A DNA stretch of 64,000 nucleotides, taken from Dyadobacter sp. UC 10. GTDB lineage: Bacteria; Bacteroidota; Bacteroidia; Cytophagales; Spirosomataceae. Each line of letters starts with the position of its first letter. The first letter of the stretch is position 1. Where the stretch lies: contig NZ_VSRN01000001.1 of the NCBI RefSeq assembly GCF_008369915.1, positions 5,018,501 through 5,082,500 of the forward strand. The letters are read 5' to 3'. The notes under the pieces were generated by a model. It ran no database searches. It was not told the origin of the DNA and saw only the letters and a list, made by a program, of their open reading frames with translations. Of the stretch, positions 42,116-50,542 are shown piece by piece. The translations under genes and the position numbers were made by a program.

Positions 42116-42516
42116 TTAAGAAGTTCAATATATTGAAAATCATATGCGACGGTGGAAGCATAGAAAATTGCCTCTCGAAATGCCAAGCCGTTAACAGGCA
42201 GGAATACATTTTCCTTTGAAAATTCATCAAGTATCGATTTGTGAACATTCTGCAATAGAAGTGTAACCCTCTCCATGGTATCGAAAGGATTTTCTTCATT
42301 ATCAAGCTTCTTGTTGTAGTTTTTAAGCCAAAGACCTATTACTAATGCAATCTCATTGTAGTTAAGGTCAGACTCCTTGCGTTCTTCTGAAAGTTTCCTT
42401 AAAGGCCCAATAAAATCTCTTATTATCAGTAAAACAATTACATTTATAAAGTCCTTGCTGCCTGACAAATCGCCTAGTTGGTCTAAGTATTCACTTTCAG
42501 TCATACCTTTCGACGA

Positions 42517-43893
42517 TTAGCTTGGACTATTGTAGAGTTCTAGGCGTTTACTCAGACCTAACATAAGAACTCCATTAACGAATAGGCAAGCATCAACACT
42601 TTTTTCGTCCAACATTAAAAATGGGTTTTTAACGCAATTTTGCGAATCTCGATATTCTGCTTGACAAATTGGAATATCATATAGAAAAGGACAGGTTGAT
42701 ATTTGATTTGTCAGCAACTTTTTTACTATAAGATTTCCAGCCAAAAAATGTTTGAAACTTTCTAGGAGATCAGGATTTTCTGCTGAAAGTCCATGTGCAA
42801 AAACGCCATCTGTGTACAATACTATACCGGTACCAAACTCATCAATCTTTTTTTTCCAATAGGTTAAATCAGAAAAATTATCTTCTATACAAAACAGGTT
42901 CATTCCTCCCTCAGACTTTAAGATATTCGCTAAGGTATATTCAGTTACGATCCTTGTAAATTCAAACAGATGATTTTCACTTTCATATTTTTTTGAAAGC
43001 TTGATTATACTCTCGCAATGTGCAATTGCCTTGTCATTCGCTTTTTTATTCTCGGATTTTTCGCTATGAAGGTTTGTCCATTCCTGCACATAATCTATCA
43101 AAGGGCGAATTCGCTGTGCAAGAAGGTCAATATCATGAATCCATTTGATGAATCGAATTATAGAATAGTTCGGTGCTAATCCCGCCAACGAGTATTGCGT
43201 CAAGAAGAAAACTCCTCTCCCCACATTTTCAAAACATTTTGAGGCATAAAAGTATTCAAACAAAATCCAGTATTCAGGATTTCGAGCAAGCATATGCTCA
43301 TTTCTTTTAAATGTTACTAAGTTGCGCGAATGAATTTCGTCATCATTATGATTTAGATAAAGTTGCGTGCCTAAATATGCCATATGCTCACGTATTAGCT
43401 TCAAACCGACATCTATCGAGGTCAATCCGTTTGTTATTACAAATTCACCGTCAGTTGGGCCCGATACCGAAATCGCGTCACGCGACTTATCATGTGTAAA
43501 TGAACGACTAGATCGATTAATTCTTTCTATAACCGACTCTCGAAGTTCTAAACCGCTAATAAGAAGATCGTTATTTATATTTTCTTTATTGAGTGGTAAT
43601 TTTAGTATTTCTTCGGATTCATTCGATGAAGCTCCAATTTTAAGCAAGGAAACTGCAAGATCGACAAAAATTGGTCCTCCCCAGTTGGTAGCAAAATTTT
43701 GCAAAAAATGGATATACTCGTGAATTAGCTTGGCAATGTTTTCTTTTCCCTTTATTGTTAGATTTACTTGCTCATCATCAATCCCAATATCTTGGCTACT
43801 ACATCCGACATTTATAACCTGTCTTTCCCAATCATAAAACGGTTTACGGATTTCGTCAAGAGACCTAAAATAAAAATAATCGATTGAGTCCAT
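42517..43893 (-). CDS. Putative HExxH metallopeptidase-like protein, function unknown
   Basis: A 458-residue protein I cannot assign to a named family. The gluzincin-like HEYIH is at residues 58-62, in the segment KLIHEYIHFLQNF. A possible third ligand is in FEYFYASKCFE further on. The C-terminal quarter carries spaced cysteines (CPFLYDIPIC, then SQNCVKNPF), which may bind metal. No signal peptide is evident. It is 12 bp upstream of the nuclease-like gene on the same strand and 72 bp downstream of the XRE gene, so operonic. Role in peptide cleavage is inference from the motif only. AT-rich compared with the flanking chromosome. Confidence 0.7.
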   Translation of the reverse strand: MDSIDYFYFRSLDEIRKPFYDWERQVINVGCSSQDIGIDDEQVNLTIKGKENIAKLIHEYIHFLQNFATNWGGPIFVDLAVSLLKIGASSNESEEILKLPLNKENINNDLLISGLELRESVIERINRSSRSFTHDKSRDAISVSGPTDGEFVITNGLTSIDVGLKLIREHMAYLGTQLYLNHNDDEIHSRNLVTFKRNEHMLARNPEYWILFEYFYASKCFENVGRGVFFLTQYSLAGLAPNYSIIRFIKWIHDIDLLAQRIRPLIDYVQEWTNLHSEKSENKKANDKAIAHCESIIKLSKKYESENHLFEFTRIVTEYTLANILKSEGGMNLFCIEDNFSDLTYWKKKIDEFGTGIVLYTDGVFAHGLSAENPDLLESFKHFLAGNLIVKKLLTNQISTCPFLYDIPICQAEYRDSQNCVKNPFLMLDEKSVDACLFVNGVLMLGLSKRLELYNSPS

Positions 43894-43965
43894 CGGTAGC
43901 GCTTAAAAATTAGCCCAAATGAAACAAGTAGTAAAAGACAATTTGTGAAGCAGATTTTGTCAAGG

Positions 43966-44391
43966 TTATTTGTCTTTCATCATTCGCTCCAACCGCGCCA
44001 TCATTTCATCCTTCTCCTTCAACATCCGCTCATACAATGCAATTTTTTCTTCATGAAGCTGCATAATTTTCTCAACTGGTTGCGAATTAATGGTGCCGTA
44101 AATGAAAGAATTGCCGATCGTACTTTCATTAAATGTATTTGAAATGAAAGTCATAGCCTTCTCCTCATCAAAATTCCGAATCGCCTCAGCCGGAATTTTC
44201 AAAATAGCCGAAACCTGCTCCAAAATGTCTGAATCGATCTTCTCTCTCTGTTCCAACAATGAAATTTTTTGCTGGTTCCATTCTTCGCCTAACTCGAACG
44301 CAAGGAAATCTTGTTTGATACCGAGCATTTCTCGAAATCTTTTGAGGTTGCGGCCTTCGTGGATCTTTGGATTGGAGGTAGTATGTGTCAT
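43966..44391 (-). CDS. XRE-type helix-turn-helix regulator with coiled-coil tail
   Basis: A 141-residue protein. Residues about 12-65 form an HTH_3-like domain (GRNLKRFREMLGIKQDFLAFELG, QQKISLLEQ), and the last 40 residues are a charged coiled coil (EKIALYERMLKEKDEMMARL). It lies upstream of the HExxH gene and may be its regulator. Similar stand-alone regulators are common in Cytophagales, so a dedicated role is uncertain. Confidence 0.8.
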   Translation of the reverse strand: MTHTTSNPKIHEGRNLKRFREMLGIKQDFLAFELGEEWNQQKISLLEQREKIDSDILEQVSAILKIPAEAIRNFDEEKAMTFISNTFNESTIGNSFIYGTINSQPVEKIMQLHEEKIALYERMLKEKDEMMARLERMMKDK

Positions 44392-44570
44392 ACAGAGACG
44401 GTTTTTGTTAAAAAGGCAATTTATATAAATCCTTCGGGAAGTTCAGGTATATTTTACAGGTCAGGCAATGTAAGTTACCGGTCGCAGATTGTTGGGCATG
44501 TTTTTCCGGAGTATGTGCTTTGCAGAAAATACAAATACAAGGTTTTCTAAATCAATATTTTAACGTTAAA

Positions 44571-44878
44571 ATGAATATGATGCATACTAGCCAAAACAGC
44601 GGAACCGAAGACAAACAGTCCGCAAATCTCCACTCCGATGACGCGCAAACAAAAGACGCGCTCTATTACGCTTATGGACTAAAAGTGAAGGATTTACTAT
44701 CTCAAAGCGATGCAGAAGACTGGATCGAAGATCTTTGGGATATGTACACCGCGCCGCGTCGGCCGGCTTCACACATTTCAGCCAAGAAGCGGGCTATGAT
44801 CCTCGTGGACACAACAGGTTCGTGAGTTTCAAAGAACTGGTTTTCTTCTTCCGGGATGTGGGCGCGATGACGAAGTAA
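44571..44878 (+). pseudogene. Frameshifted small hypothetical gene
   Basis: The frame from the ATG at 44571 runs to WIEDLWDMYT, then continues in another frame as GFTHFSQEAGYDPRGHNRFV, then FKELVFFFRDVGAMTK with a TAA at 44876-44878. The total length is 308 nt (3n+2), consistent with a one-base loss near 44750. The product would be an acidic helical protein of about 100 residues with no recognised domain. Confidence 0.6.
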
Positions 44879-44879
44879 A

Positions 44880-45260
44880 ATGTTACCAACAATCAATCCA
44901 GGCGAAATATCAAAAAGACATTCAAGATCGAAGGTTCTTTGAGGTCACTGCCGTATATCTTGCAGTTGTTCCCTGGGCATCGCTTCCGTTCTTCGCATTT
45001 TTCAGAATCCATCAAGTCCCGGAAGCACTTCTTACAAACGTAGGCTTCATTGTCATAACGGTTTTATTTATCCGGCGCTCAATCCGTGACAGTCGACAAG
45101 AATACGATCAGTTGTTAAAATTGGCAAGTGCAGATGGCAATGAGTCGTTGTCGAAGCTTGATCTAATTGAGCAAATGATCCGTCAATTGGAAGCAACCGG
45201 GATATCACCTTCCCAACGCTTTGAGATCAATCTTGGCACGGTTGGGCTCACAGCGCAGGA
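44880..45260 (+). pseudogene. Broken small membrane-protein gene, fused at its 3' end to another remnant
   Basis: A long frame with two hydrophobic segments (AVYLAVVPWASLPFFAFF and LLTNVGFIVITVLFIRR) and a soluble tail SRQEYDQLLKLASADG runs through here without a good in-frame start. The ATG at 44880 would need a frame change within a few codons, and the 3' end runs into a metallophosphoesterase fragment around 45200-45260. Function unknown. Confidence 0.5.
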
Positions 45261-45261
45261 A

Positions 45262-45439
45262 TGTGTTCAACAATGTGCATTACTACTGCAACGGTGCCAT
45301 GAGTGGTTACTGGTGGGGCAAGGGCGACGAGCATTCGGCCGGGCCCTACTATTATCAGGAAACCGCGCCGGGCTACGCAATCCTGAAATTATATGAGGAC
45401 GGTACGGTCGAAAATCAATATTACGAGCATCATTTTTAG
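45262..45439 (+). pseudogene. 3' fragment of a calcineurin-like metallophosphoesterase
   Basis: The frame VHYYCNGAMSGYWWGKGDEH followed by GYAILKLYEDGTVENQYY and a stop is the C-terminal end of exported metallophosphoesterases in Bacteroidota. The catalytic N-terminal part is missing. It precedes an alkaline-phosphatase-superfamily gene, which suggests an old phosphate-scavenging operon damaged by a deletion. Confidence 0.65.
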
Positions 45440-45467
45440 CATTTGTTGAACACTAATTGACACCATC

Positions 45468-46358
45468 ATGAAGCGATTTTTCAGACTACTATTCCTGACC
45501 CTTTTCACTACAAGCATTTTGAACACACTCCATGCGCCGGGCAAAATTGAGCACGTGATCCTGATCGGTTCCGATGGATTTGGAGCGTATGCATTCGAAA
45601 AAGCCAAAGTTCCTAACCTTTGCAAGCTTATGGAGGAAGGTTCGTGGACGTTAAAAGCGCGAACTGTGATGCCTTCGTCGAGCGCCCCCAACGGGGCTTC
45701 CATGGTGATGGGAGCAGGCCTGGAGTTGCATGGATATACCAAATGGGGCAGCCAGTCGCCTGATCTGCCTGCCAAGGTGCTGGATGAATACGGCATGTTC
45801 CCGACGGTTTATGCCTTGTTAAGAAAAGAAAAGCCTAACAGCGAAATCGGGGTGATCTATGAATGGGATGGGATCGGTTATTTATTCCCCAAAAAAGCAG
45901 TCTACAAAGACCAGAACTGCGACGGCGACATTGCTTTGACAAAGGCGGCGACTTCCTACGTTAAAGAAAAGAGGCCTAATTTCCTTTACGTCCATTTGCA
46001 TGATGTCGATAGTGTAGGGCATAATGCAGGGCACGACACTCCCGAATATTATGCGGCAATCGAACGGACGGATACGCACATTGGTACTATTAATCAGAGC
46101 ATTAAAGATGCGGGCATTATGGACAAAACGGTAATCATATTTACCGCGGATCAAGGCGGTATCAACAAAAGCCACGGCGCTATTACCATGCAGGAAATGC
46201 AGATTCCATGGATCATTTCTGGTCCGGGCATTCGGAAAGATAATGAAGTAAAGGAAAGTATCATGACTTTTGATACTGCCTCTACCATTGCCGCATTATT
46301 TAACTTAAAACAGCCGCAGGTTTGGATCGGCAGGCCGGTTACGGCGGTTTTTAAATAA
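45468..46358 (+). CDS. Alkaline-phosphatase-superfamily protein (nucleotide pyrophosphatase/sulfatase-like)
   Basis: A 296-residue exported protein. The metal site is visible as Asp in LIGSDGFGAY, a Ser-rich region PSSSAPNGAS in place of the usual nucleophile Thr/Ser, HDVDSVGHNAGH, and TADQGGINKSHG. A short signal peptide ends around residue 23. It should cleave phosphodiester or phosphomonoester bonds. Its neighbour upstream is a phosphoesterase remnant. Confidence 0.85.
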   Translation: MKRFFRLLFLTLFTTSILNTLHAPGKIEHVILIGSDGFGAYAFEKAKVPNLCKLMEEGSWTLKARTVMPSSSAPNGASMVMGAGLELHGYTKWGSQSPDLPAKVLDEYGMFPTVYALLRKEKPNSEIGVIYEWDGIGYLFPKKAVYKDQNCDGDIALTKAATSYVKEKRPNFLYVHLHDVDSVGHNAGHDTPEYYAAIERTDTHIGTINQSIKDAGIMDKTVIIFTADQGGINKSHGAITMQEMQIPWIISGPGIRKDNEVKESIMTFDTASTIAALFNLKQPQVWIGRPVTAVFK

Positions 46359-46387
46359 TAAAACTTACCCGTTATTTATTCTTGTAA

Positions 46388-46798
46388 ATGAGTCCATATG
46401 TGATGTCGCTTGTATTGACGGCTGCTATTTTGCACGCCGGATGGAATCTACTTTCCAAAAAAACGCAAGGCGGCACTACTTACATCTGGTTTAGGTCGCC
46501 AGTAACATTATATATTTTCCGGTCCTGTTCTTCAGTGTAAGTCAGCAGGATAATACAGACTTTTCGCCACCGCTTTTATGGTTTTCATTAAGCAGCGGTA
46601 CTGCATTTTGGGTATAATGTCTTCTTGCAAACGGGTTATAGAAATGCCGATCTATCCATAGTATATCCACTGGCCAGAGGTGCTGCTCCGATATTTTCTT
46701 TCCTTGCAGCCATTCTTTTCTTAAACGAAGAATTGAAATTCCTGCCTACTGCCGGCTTAATGCTGATTATCGCAGGCGCACCATTAATGACTGGGTAG
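46388..46798 (+). pseudogene. Truncated EamA/DMT transporter gene
   Basis: An ATG at 46388 starts MSPYVMSLVLTAAILHAGWN, a typical EamA N-terminus. The frame then stops (about 46537). Further on, another frame reads GYRNADLSIVYPLARGAAPI and FSFLAAILFLNEELKFLPTA, the later part of the first EamA repeat. The second half is absent: the sequence joins a decayed integrase gene at about 46790. At least one frameshift and a large 3' deletion. Confidence 0.75.
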
Positions 46799-47490
46799 AT
46801 CCTTATTCGAAATGTTTAGCAGTTCAGCGGAAGTAAGAGCTTCTCTATTAACTTCCTTAAGCGTCATTTTAAATGTGACAAATGGGTCGCGAATCAGCCA
46901 CCCTTTCTTGACACATATGAACACGATTTTTTTAAAGTTCGTCAGATATTTCATTGCAGTGTTATGACCTAGATGTCTCTCCGTTTTTAGCCAAAACTCG
47001 TATTCCGATATAAATTCGTAGTCCAGCTTGTGGATGTCGAATCCTGAGGTTTTATATTTCCATTGGATGAACGCCTTTGTGTGATCGTATGAAGTTCTGT
47101 AGCGACCCAGCGTTCCCAGAGCGTAATCGCTCCCCACCATTTTGGCTAACTTGTCATTATGATCTTGGAAAATTTCCAGAATGTCTTTCGATTTGTCGGA
47201 CACTCCATTAATTCTGTTTCTGAGTTTCTCAGCATTCAATTCAATCATTTGCTTTTGAATGTCATATATCTTGAGCTGCATCGCATCCAAGTAGCTGTTC
47301 AGGAGTCGGGCATCTTCACGGGTTCCGTTTTTGCGGCCAGTCACTGAATTCCATTTTTCCGGCTCGCACTCGCGCTTGGTTGAAATTTCAAATCGTTCAC
47401 CGTGATGCGCAGATAAATCGGCAATGAACCCCTTAGATAGCCGCTACTTTTCTTCAAGTAAAAGAGCGTAGTGAGGTTTCTAGATAGCAT
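46784..47490 (-). pseudogene. Truncated, frameshifted tyrosine recombinase (integrase)
   Basis: From the ATG at 47490 (MLSRNLTTLFYLKK, an arm-type DNA-binding start) the frame shifts near 47400 into GERFEISTKRECEPEKWNSV and continues through a core-binding domain to REALTSAELLNISNKDLPSH, then stops. The catalytic domain with R...HxxR...Y is absent. The 707-nt length (3n+2) confirms one frameshift. It faces away from a tRNA-Ser gene about 1.7 kb off, the usual home of such integrases. Confidence 0.8.
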
Positions 47491-47655
47491 AATGATAGTT
47501 TTTGAATGAATCTACTATCAATGCCGTCACAAAATCAAGACGTTTGGGTCGTGAACTGGTTGTAAATCAGCTTATTGTTACGGTTTTGGTGAGCACTTAT
47601 TTTATAGTTTCGAACTGCTCACGGCTCAAGACCAAAACTTGTGGAGCAACTTGGA

Positions 47656-48642
47656 TTAAGCATATAATTGAGTAAGGCGATACAGGAAGAACTCAACGTT
47701 TCTTACCCCTCTGAACTGTGCTCTGAACGCTTTGATTTTCGCGTTGAAGGATTCGGCAGATGCGTTAGTGCTGCGGTTATCAAAGTAATTAACGATTGTC
47801 TTATAGTGGTTTTCAATCGAGCGGGCTACGGTATTGAATGACTTGAAGCCAGATTGCCGGACCTTTTCATGCCATTTGGCTAATCTGGTCAACCCATATA
47901 TTTTTTCCGTTGTAGTCGTGAAGATGTTACTGAGCCCTATCGTTAGCTCGTACGCTTTTTTCAAATCGGGGAAGCGTTCAAAAAGAAGCAGGGCGCGTTC
48001 TTTTTGGCTGTCTGTCCAGGTATTGGGCTTTTTGTATAGCGCGTACCTGCTTCGAGCCAGTAGCTGTTTAATGGTGTCGCCATTAGATAATATCTCTGGA
48101 TGATATTCATTCTGAGACATTTTAGCCTGCTCAATAGCATCGCTTTCCTGATCCAGGACTTCCCAGCGATGTTTGATCCGGATATCTTGGAGGGCATCAA
48201 CTGCGAGTCTTTGAACATGGAAACGGTCAGTCACTCGCACCGCCCGTGGAAAGCATCGCTTGGCAATCAAGGACATACTGCCCGCCATGTCCAGGGTGAT
48301 TTCTGACACTTTCTTCCGCAGTGGTTCCGGGATTTTGCGAAGTACTTCAATCACTGCTTCTGCCTTAGTTCCAGCCACTATTGCTACAATGCTGCCACGG
48401 CCACCTTTGGCAGATTTATTGGTAAGGATTGTATACAATTCGCCGTGCGAAAGACTGGTTTCGTCGATCGATAGATGAGATCCTAGGTTTTCGGGATACA
48501 AGAGCCATTTTTTTGCATGACCTCTTTGCTTCCAATCTTTAAATCCACTCTGAAAATCACGATACTGCCGTAGCAAAGCCCTACCATCAACGCCATAGAA
48601 ACGACCAATGCTCCAAATATCATTAGCCCTCGTATCCACCAA
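47656..48642 (-). CDS. ISAon1-type transposase, catalytic part
   Basis: A 328-residue ISL3-type transposase catalytic region with DDE-like residues in LSIDETSLSHGE, ITLDMAGSMS and TNASAESFNAKIK. It overlaps the N-terminal frame by 20 bp in another phase, which suggests production by frameshifting or two interacting polypeptides, as described for ISAon1 elements. Confidence 0.85.
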   Translation of the reverse strand: MVDTRANDIWSIGRFYGVDGRALLRQYRDFQSGFKDWKQRGHAKKWLLYPENLGSHLSIDETSLSHGELYTILTNKSAKGGRGSIVAIVAGTKAEAVIEVLRKIPEPLRKKVSEITLDMAGSMSLIAKRCFPRAVRVTDRFHVQRLAVDALQDIRIKHRWEVLDQESDAIEQAKMSQNEYHPEILSNGDTIKQLLARSRYALYKKPNTWTDSQKERALLLFERFPDLKKAYELTIGLSNIFTTTTEKIYGLTRLAKWHEKVRQSGFKSFNTVARSIENHYKTIVNYFDNRSTNASAESFNAKIKAFRAQFRGVRNVEFFLYRLTQLYA

Positions 48643-48982
48643 TTTCTTTTAAAAAATCCGCGAATTCAATAGTCATTCGCGTGCCTTCTGCTACTTCTGT
48701 CCAGTCTCTATGGACAACTTTGCCAGTCTTGGTATTGAGCCACCTACGACGTTTAATATGAAGGAATACCTTGTGGCCCCGAATTGGGAAATCCTGCAGG
48801 GTAATGGTGGGGAAATAACCTTTGGAGAGCAAGTCTGCCTTTATTGGATCAGCTTCTGGATAATTTTTCTCTTCCAAATAGACGTGATAACGTTCCTCTG
48901 ACTTCTCTACATGGGTCAGTAAGTAATTCTCAATTATAAAATCCGGTAAGATTAACTCGATAAGCGGCAGGAAACTCTCCAA
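48623..48982 (-). CDS. ISAon1-type transposase, N-terminal region protein
   Basis: A 119-residue protein starting at a TTG (48982), with a basic zinc/DNA-binding-like segment (GHKVFLHIKRRRWLNTKTG) and an acidic C-terminus. Both copies in this window share the same TTG context (TTTTGGAGAG), supporting the start. It pairs with the catalytic frame downstream. Confidence 0.8.
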   Translation of the reverse strand: MESFLPLIELILPDFIIENYLLTHVEKSEERYHVYLEEKNYPEADPIKADLLSKGYFPTITLQDFPIRGHKVFLHIKRRRWLNTKTGKVVHRDWTEVAEGTRMTIEFADFLKEIGGYEG

Positions 48983-49054
48983 AACAAACTGGTTTGATTA
49001 AAAACACAAACCTAGATAAATCCTATCCGCTCCACAAGTTTTTGATTTGATCCC

Positions 49055-49084
49055 TGCTCACCCGATGCTCACCCGATGCTCACC
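49055..49084. repeat. Direct repeats of an 11-bp motif at the IS edge
   Basis: TGCTCACCCGA occurs twice and is followed by a third partial copy (TGCTCACC). The first copy forms part of the ISAon1 target duplication. Such short repeats upstream of an integrase gene may be arm-binding sites of that integrase, which starts on the other side of the IS. Confidence 0.55.
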
Positions 49085-49128
49085 TAGATATTGCGAATAT
49101 TTGCATATTTTGACTAAATCTGAAAAAC

Positions 49129-49159
49129 AAAAAAGCCTGTAAATGTATGATTTACAGGC
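49129..49159 (-). terminator. Terminator of the tRNA-Ser pair
   Basis: A 10-bp stem GCCTGTAAAT/ATTTACAGGC at 49135-49159 with a 5-base loop, followed on the minus strand by a run of six T. It ends transcription 26 bp beyond the tRNA-Ser (GGA). Confidence 0.85.
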
Positions 49160-49187
49160 TTTTAGTGCTTTTTGTAATTGATACTCG

Positions 49188-49274
49188 CAGAGAGGAAGAG
49201 ATTCGAACTCTCGATACAGTTACCCATATACTACCTTTCCAGGGTAGCCCCTTCAACCACTCGGGCACCTCTCT
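49188..49274 (-). tRNA. tRNA-Ser (anticodon GGA)
   Basis: An 87-nt tRNA: acceptor AGAGAGG/CCTCTCT, anticodon arm CTACC-CTGGAAA-GGTAG (GGA), long variable arm as expected for Ser, T-arm GAGAG-TTCGAAT-CTCTT, discriminator G. All stems pair, with one G-U in the T-stem. Confidence 0.93.
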
Positions 49275-49302
49275 ATTTTAAAAACGACTTACGAGCACTT
49301 TG

Positions 49303-49403
49303 CAGAGAGGATGAGATTCGAACCGCGCGGCGGCCGCTCTCGATGCAGTTACCCACATACTACCTTTCCAGGGTAGCTCCTTCAACCACTCGGACACCTC
49401 TCT
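49303..49403 (-). tRNA. Aberrant tRNA-Ser (GGA) copy with 14-nt T-arm insertion
   Basis: A 101-nt copy of the neighbouring tRNA-Ser with intact acceptor, D and anticodon arms (GGA). Between the T-stem GAGAG and the loop TTCGAAT sits CGGCCGCCGCGCGG (49323-49336 on the plus strand, reverse-complemented). The T-stem also has an A-A mismatch against CTCAT. The insertion should prevent a normal T-loop. It is either a tRNA pseudogene or needs a processing step not known in bacteria. Confidence 0.75.
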
Positions 49404-49466
49404 TTTTTGGTGGTTACGGGGTGCAAATATAGCAAAGAGAATCTTTAATCCAAATCCTGGATCGAA

Positions 49467-50540
49467 TCAAATACTCATTTCTCCACGCAATGGTTTGCCA
49501 AGCATTTCGACGCAATTTTGATAGTCGCTTTCAATCGCGAAAACGTACATCATTTTCGTTATCGCGGCTTCGGGGGTGATGTCGGAGCCGCTTACTACCC
49601 CGGCTTGCTGCAAATATTTGCTCGTCTGATAGTGTCCCTGCGCCACGCGGCCGCCGTCGCATTGCGATACATTGAATATCACGATCTGGTTTTTAATTGC
49701 CCTACTGATCGTGCTCAGAAACCAGATGTCGGTCGTGGCATTTCCTGCGCCGAAAGTTTCCAGTACTACGCCGCGCAGATCGGGGATATTCATTACAGCC
49801 TGCACAACCTCGGGACTGATGCCGGGAAACATTTTCAGAAATGCGACTTGCGTGTTAAGCGACTTATGTACAACCAGCTCGACGCCTGGTAAAAATGGCT
49901 TTATGTAGGGCAGGTTATATTCAATGCGAACCCCGGCAGTGGCCAGTGCCGGATAATTTTCAGAATGAAAGGCATTGAAATCAGAGCTCTCCTTCTTTTT
50001 GGAGCGGTTGCCCCGCAATAGGTTCGAATTGAAATAAATGCAAACTTCGCTGATAATCGGGTTACCTTGCTCATTTCTGGCTGCTGCCAGTTCCAGTGCT
50101 GTAATCACATTTTCCCTCGCATCCGACCGCGCCACGCCGATGGGCAGCTGCGCGCCGGTGAGTATGACGGGTTTGTTTAGATTTTCCAGCAGATAGCTCA
50201 GTGCGGAGGCCGTATATGCCATGGTATCGGTACCATGCAGGATGACGAAACTGTCGAATTGGTCATAGTTCGAGCCAATGATTTCTGCCAGCTCGATCCA
50301 GATTGCCGGATTCATATTCGAAGAATCGATCGGTTCGGGCAGTGAAAGGAAGGTGATTGCGAAGTCGAGCCGGCTTATTTCAGGGACTCGCTCAATAATC
50401 TGGTCGAAATTGAAGGGAACCAGCTGCCTGCCTTTTGTTTCGTAAACCATTCCCAGCGTACCACCGGTATAGATCACCAGCACGGAACCGGAAGTAGGTT
50501 CTGGCGAAATAGGGTTGATATGAATTTTGGAATAGGGCAT
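49467..50540 (-). CDS. ansA: Type I L-asparaginase
   Basis: A 357-residue cytoplasmic asparaginase. The nucleophile Thr lies in YTGGTLG at residues 24-30, and the second Thr with Asp in HGTDTMAYTA; the VILTGAQLPIG segment is typical. It hydrolyses asparagine to aspartate and ammonia. No signal peptide, as expected for type I. The tatD gene ends 2 bp upstream of its ATG, so they share an operon. Confidence 0.92.
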   Translation of the reverse strand: MPYSKIHINPISPEPTSGSVLVIYTGGTLGMVYETKGRQLVPFNFDQIIERVPEISRLDFAITFLSLPEPIDSSNMNPAIWIELAEIIGSNYDQFDSFVILHGTDTMAYTASALSYLLENLNKPVILTGAQLPIGVARSDARENVITALELAAARNEQGNPIISEVCIYFNSNLLRGNRSKKKESSDFNAFHSENYPALATAGVRIEYNLPYIKPFLPGVELVVHKSLNTQVAFLKMFPGISPEVVQAVMNIPDLRGVVLETFGAGNATTDIWFLSTISRAIKNQIVIFNVSQCDGGRVAQGHYQTSKYLQQAGVVSGSDITPEAAITKMMYVFAIESDYQNCVEMLGKPLRGEMSI

Positions 50541-50542
50541 AC

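Larger units (their letters stand above)
40032..42504 (-). pseudogene. Nuclease-like SEC-C protein gene, split by an IS element and a frameshift
   Basis: Reassembled as 42116-42504 plus 40032-41254 (one TTA copy removed) and minus one T in the TTTT at about 40274, the reading frame is 1611 nt, 536 residues and a stop. The N-part contains FREAIFYASTVAYDFQYIEL; the fused junction reads ELLKQKFSLDKSWIKENKKF. The centre has a PD-(D/E)XK-like core (AEDIGYNIL, DIDILLL, FQVKTKR). The C-terminus is a SEC-C zinc finger (CNCGSGLKYKKCHG). It lies 12 bp after the HExxH gene. Currently interrupted twice and presumably inactive. Confidence 0.85.
47623..49053 (-). mobile_element. ISAon1-type (ISL3-family) insertion sequence, 1431 bp, with 8-bp duplication
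   Basis: The left end starts GGCTCAAGACC and the right end, reverse-complemented, GGATCAAATC; both then continue into AAAACTTGTGGAG. CTGCTCAC flanks both ends (47615-47622 and 49054-49061), an 8-bp target duplication as expected for ISL3. Two overlapping reading frames on the minus strand encode the transposase. A diverged second copy starts at 63712. Confidence 0.9.

Noticed and set aside
42046..42504. 152-residue frame as an independent gene
   Set aside because: Its last 22 residues are translated from the IS terminal repeat and leader; the upstream part is the N-terminus of the split nuclease gene.
43893..43966. XRE + HExxH pair as a classical ImmR/ImmA module
   Set aside because: The HEYIH protein is much larger, lacks ImmA-like sequence around the motif, and this XRE type is common as a stand-alone gene.
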